The position numbers and the translations under genes are program-made. 64,000 nucleotides of DNA from Trichoplax adhaerens (Eukaryota > Placozoa > Uniplacotomia > Trichoplacea > Trichoplacidae). The notes under the pieces are model-generated. The model was not told where the DNA came from. It saw only the letters and a list, made by a program, of their open reading frames with translations, and did no database searches. Where the stretch lies: positions 582,860 through 646,859 of the forward strand of contig NW_002060944.1 of the NCBI RefSeq assembly GCF_000150275.1. The letters are read 5' to 3'. Shown in pieces: positions 24,318 to 38,594 of this stretch. The first letter of the stretch is position 1, and the number at the start of each line of letters is the position of its first letter.

Positions 24318-27300
24318 TTATTTGAGCACATCTTTTTCAACAATTTGATTTAGTTTCTCTCTCATTTCGGCGTTGATTTTCAGCAAATAATTCATTTGAT
24401 TAGCTAACGTTTCTATACTAAAATAGTAGAGAAATGACAATCAGTATCGTTCCATTGTTACTCTACAAATAGAATTTTACGAAAATTGTCTTGAATAGTT
24501 AAGTAATGAAGAGAAATTGTACTATTTTTTACTTTATAGGCAGAGTGAATATTGTCCTTAAAATAAAATCTTCAATTGAAGATGAGATTTATGTCAGTAT
24601 TACGTTTTTTCTTGGCTGGACTGAGACTCTTGCAACTCATGAAGTGTGCTTTCTGCTTTTAAGGATTTTTCAAATTTGGTCTCATTTCGGCCGATGCGAT
24701 TTTGAAGCTAAAGGAAATAGAATTTAAATGCTTTGGTATTTCAGTTAAATTTTAGCTACGATACAAACTATAATCGAGAATAGACCTTTACAGCGCCTAA
24801 TAATGCTCTTATATAATGATCAAGATTAAATACGGACGAGAAGTGTTTGATTAAATTGTACTACCGTAAATTGTCAATTGATATTACTCGAATACAGTAA
24901 TAGTACGGTTTAATAGATGACTAATTGTAATTTGAGTGGTAATTAATATTAAATTACATGTTATACTGTCAAGGATTCTGCAAAATGGACATGTTACAGA
25001 GCAATAATATAGCATGCAGTACTGATGAAAGTAAAGTTTTTAAGCTTTATAGAGAATAACAAAATATTATTATTTCTCCAATTAATTTAGCGTAAAAGCG
25101 AAGGCACATTTAGTCACTGCGAAACTTATAAAATTGAATAAATTATGGGCTCCTCGAATTTTCATAAGCTCAGAATATGTTTTGTGGTACTCTTTTTACA
25201 AAATTACTTTTTAATGGCATTAATCTAGCAAGTAAAATTCCATAAAACACAAGTTAAAATGGTATCGAACGATCTACTACTGGTTTTATTGGTAGTATGA
25301 ATGTAGCTAAAAATAAAGTTAGTACTAACTCGAGCAAGCAATCCCAGCTGTTGTTTTTCTTCCTTGCTGATGTAAAATTTTTTTTTTAGCACATAAGGTA
25401 GTGTCCTTTCGACTTGGTCGAGAAATTCAACTTGAATTCTTAAACGACTGAGAACGGCTTTCCTTTCAATTTTATCAATGTCACCTACGGCTAAACCAAC
25501 CTATGATGGTAAATAAAATATCTACCGTAATTATCAAAACATTTTGCATAATCTATAGTACAGTTTCCGCTCACCATCAGATTCATTGCTGCGATAGGCA
25601 TAACGATAGTAAAGAATACTAGAAAGATTATTGCAAGAGCATCAAAGGGTGCCATTGTTGTTCCTTTATAGATGGGATTGAAGAAGACATCCAGATAGTC
25701 TAATTCTCCAACCATCATATCGAAAACTTTGAGGAAAGAATATGGAGCTGTACTGAAATATTTCTATCACGAAAGTTAAGAGTCGATTATTAATATAAAA
25801 TAGATTACCAACATTAGTTTATTCACAGTTTTAATCATTATTTTGCCGCTATAACTGCACTTATTAATGTACCTCATGACCCAGAATAATATGAAAGCTG
25901 AGACCAAACGCAACGATCAAAAACGCTAGCATAACTCCTACCTACCGATAATGTGTATGTTAAAATTTGCATTATTAAAATAATTAAGAGAATGAAAATT
26001 ATGTAACTACCCTTTTCAATTTGTGCTAGTATGTGATTCGTGCATCATAGATTATTTTTACTAGTTGACAAAATACCATAGCATCAGAGCAATATCGATG
26101 CATTATCTATTTACCTTAATAATGGTAAGCAAAACTGATCGAAGCATGACAATATAGATGCCAAAGGTAGGCAACCTAGATCCATTAAGGTATTATATTA
26201 GCATTTCAAGCATGATCACTATCGTTATAGAAATATATTTGTAATGGAATTCTGCTGTGCTGCTCTAGGAATACGCATTAAGTTTAAAAGCTAGTAAGTA
26301 CATCGATTTATCTACTGATTTAGGTAATTATAATTCCAGATATAACCATGATCATGATTATAACAGATTCTACTTTTTATCATATATCGCCAAAAGTTGG
26401 CATAAATATTGTCTTACTAAATCGTCAACAAGATCGCGATCATGCTCAAGAATAGAAAGTGCTATAATACTCCTTGTATTATTATTTCAATATCATGATC
26501 GTAAAGGAAATAAATTCTTACCGTAGATCTTAATCAATTTAACATTTATTAGACAGACTTTGCTATTTCTATCATAAAATCTGCAATTTCAATATCTTAC
26601 CGTTGAAGAAAAACTACTAAATTGCACCAGGCTAGACAGATATTAACGCTACCTATGGCCCACTGGTTGGTACTAGGCTCATATCCAGGTGGAATAGAAA
26701 ATGTAATGGCAGAAATATACATAAATAATTCGATGTAGTTGGTATAGGATAGGAAGTAGGATAATCTCTGTCAAGCAAAATGAGACATCAAAATTAATCA
26801 AGTATAAAAATCGACTTTTAATGTCTATTCTCAATGGTAGAAAAAATGGCCGCAGAAAAGTAATAAAGAGAGTATTGCCAGCAATTAAAATATCCATGCG
26901 CCACATAATACCATTCAATCAGTGATTTACTCTCTTCGATTAGATTTCTTACCAACATAAAAACGCTTGGTAAAAGTATAAGTAATGAATTAAGTTAACA
27001 CTTACCTGACGCCATATTTGCAGAGCTTCTGTAGCTAAATTAATCCCACTAGCGATAAGGATAATCAGTTGAGCAATGAAGAGATCTGGCCGTGAATCCT
27101 AGAATAATAGTTGAAGATAACTCGATTAGCTCCTGTTAATAATGTAACCCACTTCATATTCAACTAACCAGAGTAAATTAGCTTTACTGCAGACTAGATA
27201 TCCTTGTAAGCTAACAATATTGTGTAAAGCAGTAGACTCACAAGTGTATAATAGTAAACTGTATATGTCTCATTTCCAATAGTATAGGTATATGAAGTAA

Positions 27301-30300
27301 AGCCAGGCTCAATATAATCAGAAATTACGATGTTGCCGGCTGGACGCAAGGCGATAGTGTAATAGGTAAAAGCACCCACAAATAAGAGATAAACTATCAG
27401 ATTGGTATAGTATAGTGGAATGCCAAATGTGCGCCTATAAATTTGGATAGAACAAAATATATCATACGGAATAGCTCCAGTACAGGGATGAAAACTTGTA
27501 AAGGCCTTTCTTGAAACCCTTTAACTAATTTTTTACACTTTAGTCGTAAAACTAGCATAAAAATACGATACGCTTTATCCTTTAGTTAATTTCAAGTGCA
27601 ATACACTAGAGCTTTGGCACAGAACTTGGTGAGAACTATCGCTATGACTACAAACCATTTAGCATCAAGTAAAGCCTGGGATAATTCATGCAGCAATAAT
27701 CCTGTTCTTTCATGTTCAATCATAGTCTAATCGTCGACAATTGTGAATAAGTAAGGAATTAAAATTGGAAAAAATATTCCACCATATCAAGGTATAATCG
27801 ACTCTGTTAGAAATCTCAAAATCAAAATCAGAATTTAAAGCCCTCTTACCATTAGCGCGTTACATTTACATTTATTTTTTGAGCTCTCTCTTAAACGCAT
27901 TTCTACCATGGGTTCTGGATCTAATATTGAGTAATCGTAAACAATCTAAAAAGTGAGAAAGAAATCGCCAAGACACTCAGTTTGATATAAATATCATACA
28001 GTATATATTGATTCCATAGGCATTCTCGTCACTTTTTGAATATAATCGATTAACGATTAAAATTGGAAGAATGAACTACATTCGGATAATTTTGAAGCTA
28101 AATACCAATTCTGTAATAATATACATCACTACCAGATTTATTAATCTTTTCGTTATAATCTGTGGTTGCATTTATTATTCGTTTAAAAATTTTGCATAGC
28201 AAGTACAAACAAGGATTAAAGTATTTATCGATCTTCTGAAACTTCTTGGAGCAATGTCAAAAATAAATCCTATCGATATTGTTTACAAATTGTTATATCA
28301 CAAATCGATTAGGACAAAATCTCAACTTTAAGCCGATTGATTCAGATGAAATCTTGAATCTATGACGGCGATTTTGTTAACTTAAGTTGAAATTCTGCGT
28401 TCTAAACGCATCAAAGAATAATATTGTTACATTATATGTAACGTCAACTTGTTAATACAATGCAAAATCTGTTAATTATATTCTTGGCTCAATTCGGCCA
28501 ACAAATATTGGAATATACGAGTACAAACCGTTTTATTCATAGTTCTACTTGTACTACTAGCAATAGATAAATCCATGGCGACCTGCCATTAAATGAAATT
28601 AAGATGAAATCATACAAATGCGCTAAATTGTCAATACTAATTTAACGAATTTAAATGACGAAAAACCTACCTCTGCAACTGCTGGCAGTTTCTTAATTAA
28701 ATTTTGCATGATAGAATATCCTTCATCATCAAATCGATTTAAAATCTCTCCACTCCTAATAAGATAAACCGATAACATATTTAATTATAGAAGTAGTACT
28801 AACCATTGAAAGTTATGCAAGAAAATCAGTAGAATTATCTCTACTCTATCTATCTCAACTCGTCTATCATACCATAAGTTAGCTAGGTTTAAGAATATAT
28901 TACCTCTTATGCTTGACAATTAATAGAGCAGCATCTTCATGTCCGCCTTCAATCGTAAGGTCTAAACATGTTTTCCCATTACTATCACGCAATGTTATAT
29001 CGCTACCACTTCCAAGTAATAATTTAACAACAGCACTTGATCCTTGACTGGCTGCTAAATGTAGAGGTGTTTCCTAAATCAGTTCCATGAAAGCAAATTT
29101 GGTTACTATTACCTGGTAAAGATAAGTAGTTGATTCAAGAAAAGTGTGATAATCAAAAACTAATTAAGGTGAAACTATATGCAGATAACGAGGAATTAGA
29201 CGAAATACATAACATGGAAATATCGTATAGTAGAAATGTAATCTTATAGCTAACTAATACTTCAAAAGTGCATAGTATTACCAATCTAGAATTAATTCGA
29301 TTAAGATCAGCTCCATTTTTCAATAGCAATTTTCCTACTTGTGCAAAACCTTTGGACGCGGCGTATTCCAAAGGTGTCATGTAACTACCGTCTCTGCAAT
29401 AATTATATAATAATCCAAGCTATGATCATGTTAACATAGTAGATAGTATCCAATTTTATCATGATCTACAGTATTTCAGTAATATATAAGTTTTACATTC
29501 TACTATCGTCTAACAGCCATTATTATTCCCGATGTAATCAAATTATTTAACTTTATACCGCTTTTCGACGTCTGCACCATACTTTAGCAGCATTGCGGTG
29601 ACATCTACTGAATTATTTATAACCGCAAAATGTAATGGAGTTCTTGATTTCTCTCCCAAAAAGTTTACCGATGAAAGAGAAGCTACACATAAATATTCGG
29701 CTATCAGTAGATCGCCTTTTCTGCAATAAAAGAGGAGATTAATTCATAATCACTTTTCAATACCAGACCTTAAAATAGGGTTTTGACTTTAGTTTCACTA
29801 TACCACCTTATCTAATACAGTCATTATTCATTGCAAAACATACATTAATTCCATATACCAGATATTAAGTATACTACGGACTATTCACAACGCTAGTCGC
29901 TGCATAAGATTAATTCAAATCATTATTTATTGCACAATGTATAGTGATTTGATGTATACTGAGAATATCAACTGCATTAGTTGCTATGCATGCGATTGAT
30001 TGCGCTCTTCATGTAGCTCTGTTCGATATCAAAATATTGCATTGACAAGTTCAAGTAAACTTCCAAACGAACGTATAATGCTGATAATCCAATTTTTTGT
30101 CTACATATATACTAGTGGAGATTTGATGCCATCAGATACGAAATACATAAATACTCTAAGAAAAGCTTCATTAACATGCAAATTAAGATGCCACTTAAAT
30201 TTTGGGTAAGATAGTTATTTTAATTAATTAAATCGTTAAATGAAATTGAAATAATTACTGTACTTACGCGCAAGCCAGGTGAAGTGGTATATTGTCATCA

Positions 30301-33300
30301 TCATCATGGCAATCCACAATTGCACCATTACTAACTAAAATCTCAACAATCTAATATAGTAATTCATATTTATATATATATACAAAATGAGTCTATTAGG
30401 AGTTTAAAATTAAGATTATAATATTGCAAGGATAGACTCCATTTCTTATACAATATGAGGTAATATTCCGTTTACCTGATGATTTCCATTCTCAACTGCA
30501 TAATGCAAAGGTGTTTTTTCAAAGTTATCGGCTGAATTTAAAAATTTACCAGCTGATATCTACAAGTGTACAAGATAAATTTTTTAGATCATAAATAGAC
30601 TAGGTAAAATTATTGGATAATTTAATCTATCAGCAAATTATTTCATTATTCAGTGAGAACAATATTGATTTTTACTTACTCGTATTAAATGTTGAATTAA
30701 CTGCAAATGCCCATTCTGAACGGCTAGATGAAGACATGTTCGCTGTACTTCATCTACGGAAGAAATATCAGCATTATGTTGAAGTAAATAATCGATTACT
30801 GCAATATGGCCTTTAGCTGCTGCACACATTAACGGTGTCTTCTTAGTATAGTCAACGGCATCAATTTCAGAACCCTTTAATAGAATAAAATGATAGCAGT
30901 CAATCTGAAATAATTCTTTTGATTAGGTTATGCTTATTGCTATCTCGGACAAAACACAGAATCACATGTATGAATATACTGATCTCTTACTTCAATTAAG
31001 TTCGGTTTATAAAATTAATTAATCGCTTAAAGGAAACAAACACGTTAACATTAACGTCCTTGCACAAAGTTCATTTATAATTTACCATAACTAATTTGAT
31101 TCATAACAAGGTTAAATTGGACAACTTTCAGCGTCAATATTCCGAAGCGTAGTAAAGCGAACTATTTTCACTTTTATGCAGTACGAAGATCAATATCATA
31201 CTAATCATTTTCATATAGGAAGGCTTAACTAATTTGCTACACTTACAGCGTCCACAAGTAACTTCATAATAGGTAAATGACCGTATAAACTAGCCAGGAA
31301 AAAAGGTATTCGATACTGATAGTTCTTGATATTTACGGAAGCTCCTTTATCAAGCAGCAATTTTGTAGCCTCATAGTAACCATTAGCTGCTGTAATATGT
31401 AAAGCGGTCCGCCCATCATTCTATAATATTACGCCAAACCAATAGTGGCATTATCGTTACAAGGATGTAATCAGTAAAAATCCAATTTTAAATCCTACTA
31501 CTTTAACATAATAGAAAAAAAGTATAGAATATTTCTACATTTATGGTCTGTAACTAAAAGAAATGTTCATAGACTAAAGTAAAAACTATTTTGACTCTTT
31601 CACTTCTTCGTACTTGAGTAGAGTTGATATTTGTTCCATTCTCTAAACAAATTTTCATTGCCTGGCAGACAAAAAGAATATATCGATAGAAAAATGAGTT
31701 TATAAAGTACAGTGCAGTGCAATGATATCATAGATACTAGATAAACCTCAGATTTTATTAATCTTATCCTCTAGATACGAGTATAATTTTTTCTCTTGCC
31801 ACCTTGATATGACCACCTTGAGCTGCACGATGGAATGGGAGTTGCTTTTCGTTATCTTCACAGCTAAGGAGATCAATAGCAGATAACCCATAGCTAGAAG
31901 AAACTTGTAAGAATAATTGAACAACTTGAACATGGCCTTTAGATGCCGCACTATGAATTGGTGTACTACCATCGATTGCAGGAGCTAATATATCACTTCT
32001 ATATTTAAGCTGTAAAAACAACACAAGGTGCCGTATTAACATAAACACAATCAGCTATGTGCTATAGGTAGAGAGGAAGAGTTGCGCGATATGACTATAT
32101 TAGGGAATGCTGTCATTCAATTTAAGTTCTTCCATTACTCAAAGATACTTCTATGATAATGGTATGGTATGGCTGAATTTAAAATAGAAACTCAAACCAG
32201 CATTTGGAACAAAACTTAATTATTTCTCAATGCGATAATCAAATCAATCAGCTTACAAGATGTTGACAGACTTCAAGTTTCCCTCTCATAGCAGCTTGAT
32301 GTAATGGTGTATTCAAATCATCATCCACAACGCCGACATCAAGTAACTTGTTCTCAGTAATATACTAATATAAGCAACAAGATTGCAGTAACGTGATTAA
32401 TCTTTCAATATAAGAAAAAAATTCGACATAATACCAAGAGTCATTTATTTGAGCAGTTACTGTAATAGAAACAATAATAGTACAAATACAAGTAAAACTA
32501 TATCTTTTACCAATTTTGGAATACAATTATCACTTACCGTACAAATACTTAAATGGCCTAATTTACTAGCTTCATGAAGCAAAGTGTCACCTTGATCGTC
32601 GACTAATTTAAATTCCGCACCAGCTTCATGCAGAGCTTGAAAGCTAGCCAAACTGTTATATTTGGCAGCCACAAATAAAGGTGTATTACCATCATAGCCT
32701 CGAATATTGAGGTCTAATAGTAACATCATACAAATGCAAAGTAAATCTTAACTAGAAAGGTTCACATGTTAAATATGTAAAGCTATTCTATCTGGGTTGA
32801 AAATTCAATGATAGTATTTTTAATCGCTGCTATTATGCTGTTGGTCGCCTACGGTTTATACTACTCAATTCAAATTTCTCTCATCTAAAAATCTTTATTA
32901 GTATACCTGCACCGCAAGTGATTAAAGTCTTGACTACATCGACTCGATTCCCGCGCGCTGCATAGTGTAATGGAGACAACTGATGTTCATCTAGATTATT
33001 GCAAGTATTTTTCACATCTTGACGTGAAGCGAAATGATTTTCTACTGCAGTAACATCACCAAACTTTGCAGCCTAACCATGATAGATAATATCATCAAAT
33101 ATTGATTAATTAGGAATAGAACGTAATTTATATCGACAGTTACGGCGCTGGCTACAAACCAAAACATTATCTTGTCGAAAGAAAGTACGGCACTTATAAG
33201 GACAGCTAGCGCCAATTAGTTCACGTTGATAAGATTATTACATCGATAAATTATACCAAGCTAATCCAAAAAACAGGAAGGCTACGGTTTATATTTAACA

Positions 33301-34039
33301 CTAAGTACTAAGTACCAAGCTTATTCTAATAGAATCACAAGACCTGGTTTGGACAAAAGCTATCATTATACTTCTGTAGCATTTATTTACTTACCCAAAA
33401 GAGATCTTTTAAATATTCATTTTCTGCACATCTCATATCACTGACTTGATCCTAAGTAACACATTATTGAAAATTGGTTATTGCATAAGAGAATTTTCGG
33501 GCCTGCAAATAACTTGGAATCTTAATTCTAATTAGGTAACTACAGCAAGGTATTGTCTTTTGACCGGCTAATGTTTTGATTGCAGAGAAAGCAAATCTGA
33601 ACTACTAACGTTCGGTATGAAAACTTTACGATTAAAAGGCACGCTTTACGATTATAAACCACTAAAAGTACAAATTTATCAGTCAAGTGTTTATCTACAA
33701 TTAAACAGTATTGATCCTATTCGAAACTGATCTAATGCGTAGCCTTACTACATTTCGAAGCCTTATTTACTAGCAGTTAGTTATTATCAAGCTTGCGATA
33801 GCCAATTTTATAATTTAGTATCAACATTAAAGTAAAACACAAGCAATAATGATTTATTTTGCTTTCCCTCTTTTAATAGTATTTGTGTTAAGGCAATCTC
33901 CTTAATATACCTACATAATAAGTAGTCAACGGTGAAAAATTATCCCTAATTACTACTCATTTTAATGTCTTACCAAATTTCTCATATCAATCTCCAGAGG
34001 CCGTGAAGCGGTGAGCCGTCTGTGAAATTTAATCATCAT
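24318..34039 (-). CDS. TRPA1-like: TRPA1-like cation channel, gene C (complete, 27 exons)
   Basis: A complete paralogue of gene B in 27 exons with identical phases, about 1086 residues. Exon 1 begins with two adjacent Met codons (34039 and 34036) and gives MIKFHRRLTASRPLEIDM. Relative to gene B, exon 2 is nine bases shorter and exon 27 nine bases longer; the rest match in length. The N-terminal half has about 16 ankyrin repeats, followed by S1-S6 and a coiled coil ending in KDVLK. No stop or splice defect was found, so I read it as functional. The expected product is a plasma-membrane, tetrameric, non-selective cation channel of the TRPA class. The filter is MMVGELDY, with Val where the other copies have Leu. 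Confidence 0.92.
25330..28582 (-). other. Gene C exons 16-25: pre-S1 linker and channel domain
   Basis: Exons: 28582-28529, 27945-27850, 27726-27656, 27434-27242, 27098-27006, 26767-26601, 26175-26115, 25941-25873, 25763-25575, 25500-25330. The S1-S2 loop in exon 19 carries GNETYT, a possible N-glycosylation site. The pore exon reads FLKVFDMMVGELDYLDVFF and S6 VVMPIAAMNLM. Exon 25 ends in the FYISKEEKQQLGLL helix. The C-terminal exons 26 (24707-24604) and 27 (24417-24318) follow. Confidence 0.9.
28671..34039 (-). other. Gene C exons 1-15: N-terminus and ankyrin repeats
   Basis: Exons: 34039-33974, 33451-33395, 33072-32907, 32713-32538, 32364-32257, 32009-31803, 31661-31614, 31420-31247, 30874-30680, 30559-30476, 30350-30268, 29720-29559, 29393-29282, 29073-28904, 28755-28671. 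Ankyrin signatures include SPLHYAARGNRV (exon 3), TPLFVAAKYNSL and TLLHEASKLGHL (4), TPLHQAAMRGKL (5), TPIHSAASKGHV and LPFHRAAQGGHI (6), TPLHFAVINNSV (12), TPLEYAASKGFA (13) and TPLHLAASQGSS (14). All splice sites are GT..AG. Confidence 0.9.
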
Positions 34040-36766
34040 ATCCATACTAAATTGCTAAGTTGGCCAAAATACGTTGAACCAGTGCTGGTCAATAATTTTC
34101 TTGATACGCGATTCGAACAGCGTTCTCAATTCCAATATCTGTGCCGTTTAGATTCTGAGTAACTTATCATCAGAAACTATTCCAAATAATAATTGTTTCT
34201 ATTTGCCTCAATTCCACCCCGAGTATTACTTCAGAGCTTAAAATTGCAATTATTAGTATTTAAATCATTCAAAAGGTAATTGCGGTATGGCCCATTACCA
34301 TGTACTAGGCAGCAATTATATCAACTGTATCGTCAGTATATAGCGTTAAATATATGTCATGAGATAGTATATTTTACCATCTACAGACTAGATACGCATC
34401 TGACAGAACATAGAGTAACTAAACACACATCTCGTAATCTTTGCTATAGCCAATTAATAAGTGGAAATTAGACAAATATATTAAGTAAAATAAATAAATG
34501 CGCAGCGGACAGCCGGTCAACAACTATTGATTCGTGAAAATATGAGGCAATACCGGAACCATGTACCTATGAACAGCTGTTGTAAGTCCCTTTAACAGTT
34601 TTTTAGTAATTACTGGCCGTAGCAGTAGTTTTTACTTTCAATTACTAATTCTAGCGAGAATTGCGATTCACTCATAAAGAATAGTTAAGTTATTGCTAGA
34701 TTATTGTATCCATTATCCTGAGTAGTGAAAAGCTAATTCGAGGTGCAATCTCAAATTATTACACCAATCTATCCAATGCGTACTTAAAGAGATAATCTTG
34801 CTGTTAATTTAGGTACTATATAGTATTTTGATTAAATTATACTTAAAATTGGGCTAATATTTGGCAAAGAAGGTAACCTGATCAGGTTAGAGAAACACGG
34901 ATTGGTCCTAACATAGAGATAAAAGAAAAGAGCAAAACGCTTTTCTTTTACCTCGATGGATTAGTCAAAGATGATAATGTCAATATCTCTACTGTATATA
35001 GACAGTTAGTTTCACCTTGCAAAGCAAAGAAACATAGAATTGAAAAGCAGTGAAAGAAAAAGACTGCCTTGACTTACACTTTGTGAACATATAGTAGATT
35101 TACTACAGAAATTAGTAACACCTCGCCTGTCACATTCGGTTCCTTTCCTCATCTCCATTCTCATCCTAACAAATTCTCTTAAATTCTCTACCTTGTTATC
35201 GTCTATCTTTCTATTTTAAGCAATATTCACAGCAATAATAGGATAATTACAATAGTTTGCAGTATGTCTGTAGTAATAAGCTCTGTCTTTTCTTTACTGA
35301 TAAAAAAAATTGTGTACTTAAAAAATAGGGTAATGCCGTCCAGACTATTTAAAATACTAATGGCACTGCAAACACATTTCAGTACAACAACAAAATCCGA
35401 ACGTATATATCAGGAGTAGATTTCAAAACATACCATTTATGAATTATTATATTATTCGCAACCTTGCTTTAGAAACATGATAAATAGACTCAAATTAGAT
35501 TAGAATCAAAACTAACCACTATATTCGTATCTGGATTCTGGAATATATAATTTATAATAGGCATTAATGCGTAATCTTTTACTAGATTGCTTTTCACCGT
35601 TCCTTTGTATAGTTCAAGGTTGAACTACTTTCCAGGTAAAGTTTATTTCTTTAAGAATATGCTAGAACCTAGTCAAATATTATACCTTTAATTAATAAGC
35701 TATTACTGTCAATGACGTGATCTCTTATTTACTGTGTTATATAAGTATAATAAGAGTTATATTTCATAAAAGTAATAAGCTATACAAAATACAACATTTA
35801 TTATGATGCTTTTATAATTTAATCCTCTTATATCCGATGATTGCTCATGACTAAGATTTCATTTCCCATTGTTATAATCTTAGCGGTCTTGGTGCGACCC
35901 AGGAATCCTCAAATAGAAAGAAAGACAGGGATAGAAAGCTACTTTCACTCCAAAATAATGAGAAGGCTTACCATTTTTCCGGCCATCCAACTATGATCAG
36001 TACAATAATCAGCCTTAACATTATTAGTATCATGAAGGGCAGTTTTCAATCTCTTTCTTTCATTTTTATGTATAGAAATGCATTGTAAGACTTAGAATTG
36101 AAGTTCCCCATAAAGGACATGCCGAGTTTTGTCTATACTGACTTACCAGAACCATACTGGTAGCTAAATAGTAGGGTATTCAAGCCTATACTCGGTTATT
36201 TTTTCTAGTGCTCTCAGTTACGCTACACAATTGTTCAATTTGAGTTACTGTCTGGACATTACAAGTCCTGAACCATCAGGCAATAACTTAGGATCTACGT
36301 GTACTACGTTATTCCTAGCTCTTGATTACCTTAGGTGTTTTAAGGCAGTAAATAAAGTATTAGTTTACTGAAGGATGCTAAGTACGTCGGTGAGTTAGTA
36401 AAGCATGTAGCTAACTCATAGTCATATATACAAAATCGATCACCTTCGTATTTCTTTGTTAATAAATCTAGCTTGCTTTTTGAAACTCGCCTAATTAATT
36501 TAATTTAATAATAACTCTATAGTAATAGATTCTTTGAGATATTCATGGCGTAAAAATGAGATGGGAAAGTTAGAAAATAACTTAGATTAATAGTGTTGTC
36601 GACATTAATGAAAATGGCGTAAAGCATAGAAAAACGCCATGGAATGGAAATGAATGCATGCCAAAATTAGATAGCGGTGAATAACTATGTAATAGACTAG
36701 CGAAGAGAGATTATAAATGAGATGATGTAAATACAAAAATACAATACATTTCACATTTTTATTTAC

Positions 36767-36848
36767 CTTAGCATTCATGGGAAAACTTAGCTTTTCCTGC
36801 TTCTCTTTACTAATGCAAAGTGGTTCTCCTAACATATAGAGCAATGCC
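36767..36848 (-). pseudogene. Fossil exon 25 in the C-D spacer, open and with an intact donor
   Basis: The minus strand reads LLYMLGEPLCISKEKQEKL and continues through SFPMNAK to a consensus donor GTAAAT at 36766-36761. It matches LPYVLRKKLYISKEKKQQL of gene D, its closest relative. Sequence on its 5' side (36900-37030) resembles the 3' flank of a gene copy from which exon 27 was deleted. No neighbouring channel exons remain, so it is most likely a remnant of another lost copy. Confidence 0.6.
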
Positions 36849-38383
36849 GTTATTACTGCTGTATAACAAATTTCTGATGAAACCTTTATCCTTAAAATTA
36901 AACCTTAGTCATTAATATTGACTACCGGTACCGATAGATGCCTGTAGATAATGCCGTGGAAACCTTTATTGCAAGTTCATTATAACGGAGCAGTAATAAT
37001 GCAATAAATTTAAAATAATTTGGTTATTATTCCAAAACAGTATTAATTCAGATTGACATTTAAATTACGAAAATATAGTAGATTGCAGTACTTCTCTCTT
37101 TATAAGCTGAGTGAAAATTGCTCGGCTACTTCTATCTAATCTGTTTTTCACAGCCAAAGTTTTATTTCTCTATTCTTTTACTTTTAAAATGATATACAGT
37201 CTCTACGGGTAACTTAGATTCGACTTTACTAGCTTGAAAAAGTGATTTAAATAGCCTACTGCGTTTCGGTCAACTCAAATTCCTGTAAGTTATAATTACA
37301 AGACATGTAAAGTTACGCTGTAGCATCTGGTAATAGCAAATTACTTTACAATATAGACTGCAGTATCAAATACGCCGAGAATAAACTTTAACAGAGGCTA
37401 AAATCTGTAGAGAGAATATCACAACTTGATATGCTAAGGATATTAGTGCTATAGTTCATAAAGTATTTATTTTAGTCGCAAATTTTGCAAACGTTTACAT
37501 GGCATATAGTGTACCAGCAGAAATGGATAGTCACTCTCCAGTATAGTATTCGTATATGATAACATACTCCAATAAAAATTTCCTACAAGATTGTGAATAA
37601 GCATTTTCTTAACACCTTATCCTGTATTCATTTAAGTAATCAGACAATAATTCTTTCCTGTATAGTTCACTCCTTTAGAATCATGCTAAGATATATTCAG
37701 ATAGCATACTGTATTGTATTCAGAATGTAGGATAGCTCAGGCATATTCTTAAGATAGGCGTTTTATATTGCTCTTAAATATCGAAATGTTTAGAGTCTTG
37801 TTGCATTATAGCTAAATACTGTATAACTTATTCTGTTTAATACTTACAGTCTTTGCTATTTCCTACAATAATTTGCTATTACATATTCTTTGATGGTATG
37901 TGTTGTATCTAGTCGTACAATCCTTCTCTCGACATGGTGCTACCTCTGAACTCGTCATTATCACTGATTTCTAACTCAAATTTCGTTAATTGCAATAGGC
38001 AGTGTTGAAGATTTTCTCACGTTAATTCATGACAGTTTATTCTGTACACTCTCTACCCTAACTACTGCATTATACAAAATCGTATTGTAGACTACAATAA
38101 AGTATCTTTTTCTACCAAAACATTTGTGCAATTCTCTACATCGAAAATAAACCTACTGTAACTGATTCACCTAATCCTCCATTACAATATTATATCTTTA
38201 ATTAGTTAGTTACCTACGACATTATCCCCCATTTCCGTATAAATCTAATGCTATCCACGTAGAGACCTATTCGATAACTGGATTTAGTTTAGAATTTTTT
38301 AATTTAATCGCCTCACAGCCAACGAGATATTATGACATGGTCAAGGACTATACACTTTATTCCACTAATAGGTATGACATTCT

Positions 38384-38457
38384 TGATGAAAAACTTAACG
38401 CTTTTTGCTTCTATTTAGTGACATAGAGGCGCTCTCTTAACATATGGGGCAATGCCT
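38384..38457 (-). pseudogene. Fossil exon 25 downstream of gene D
   Basis: The minus strand reads LPHMLRERLYVTK, a stop, then KQKALSFSSR, which aligns with LPYVLRKKLYISKEKKQQLGLL of exon 25 in gene D. It lies about 140 bp past the stop codon of gene D, and the in-frame stop shows it is dead. Confidence 0.6.
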
Positions 38458-38594
38458 TTCTTACCTATTACGTATTTTGAGTAAAACCTCTGATCTGAAT
38501 ATTGAATACTAGTACTGATAGATACCGGTAAATGATATCGTAAAGACTTCATTATAAATACTTATTTAATACGAGTCATGCATAGATTATACTA

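Larger units (their letters stand above)
34040..38594. other. Spacer between gene C (5' end) and gene D (3' end)
   Basis: No intact gene. It contains a fossil exon 25 at 36767-36848 whose flank (to about 37090) matches the 3' flank of the genes but lacks exon 27, then a block at 37125-37250 shared with the other spacers. There is a weak copy of the gene A intron repeat at about 37960-38190 and a second fossil exon 25 at about 38384-38457. I see nothing recognisable in 34300-36700. Confidence 0.55.

Noticed and set aside
24506-24727. 73-codon plus-strand open frame
   Set aside because: Antisense to exon 26 of gene C, which has the conserved 104-nt length and splice sites.
30613-30816. 67-codon plus-strand open frame
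   Set aside because: Antisense shadow of exon 9 of gene C; the minus-strand ankyrin reading is supported by four paralogues.
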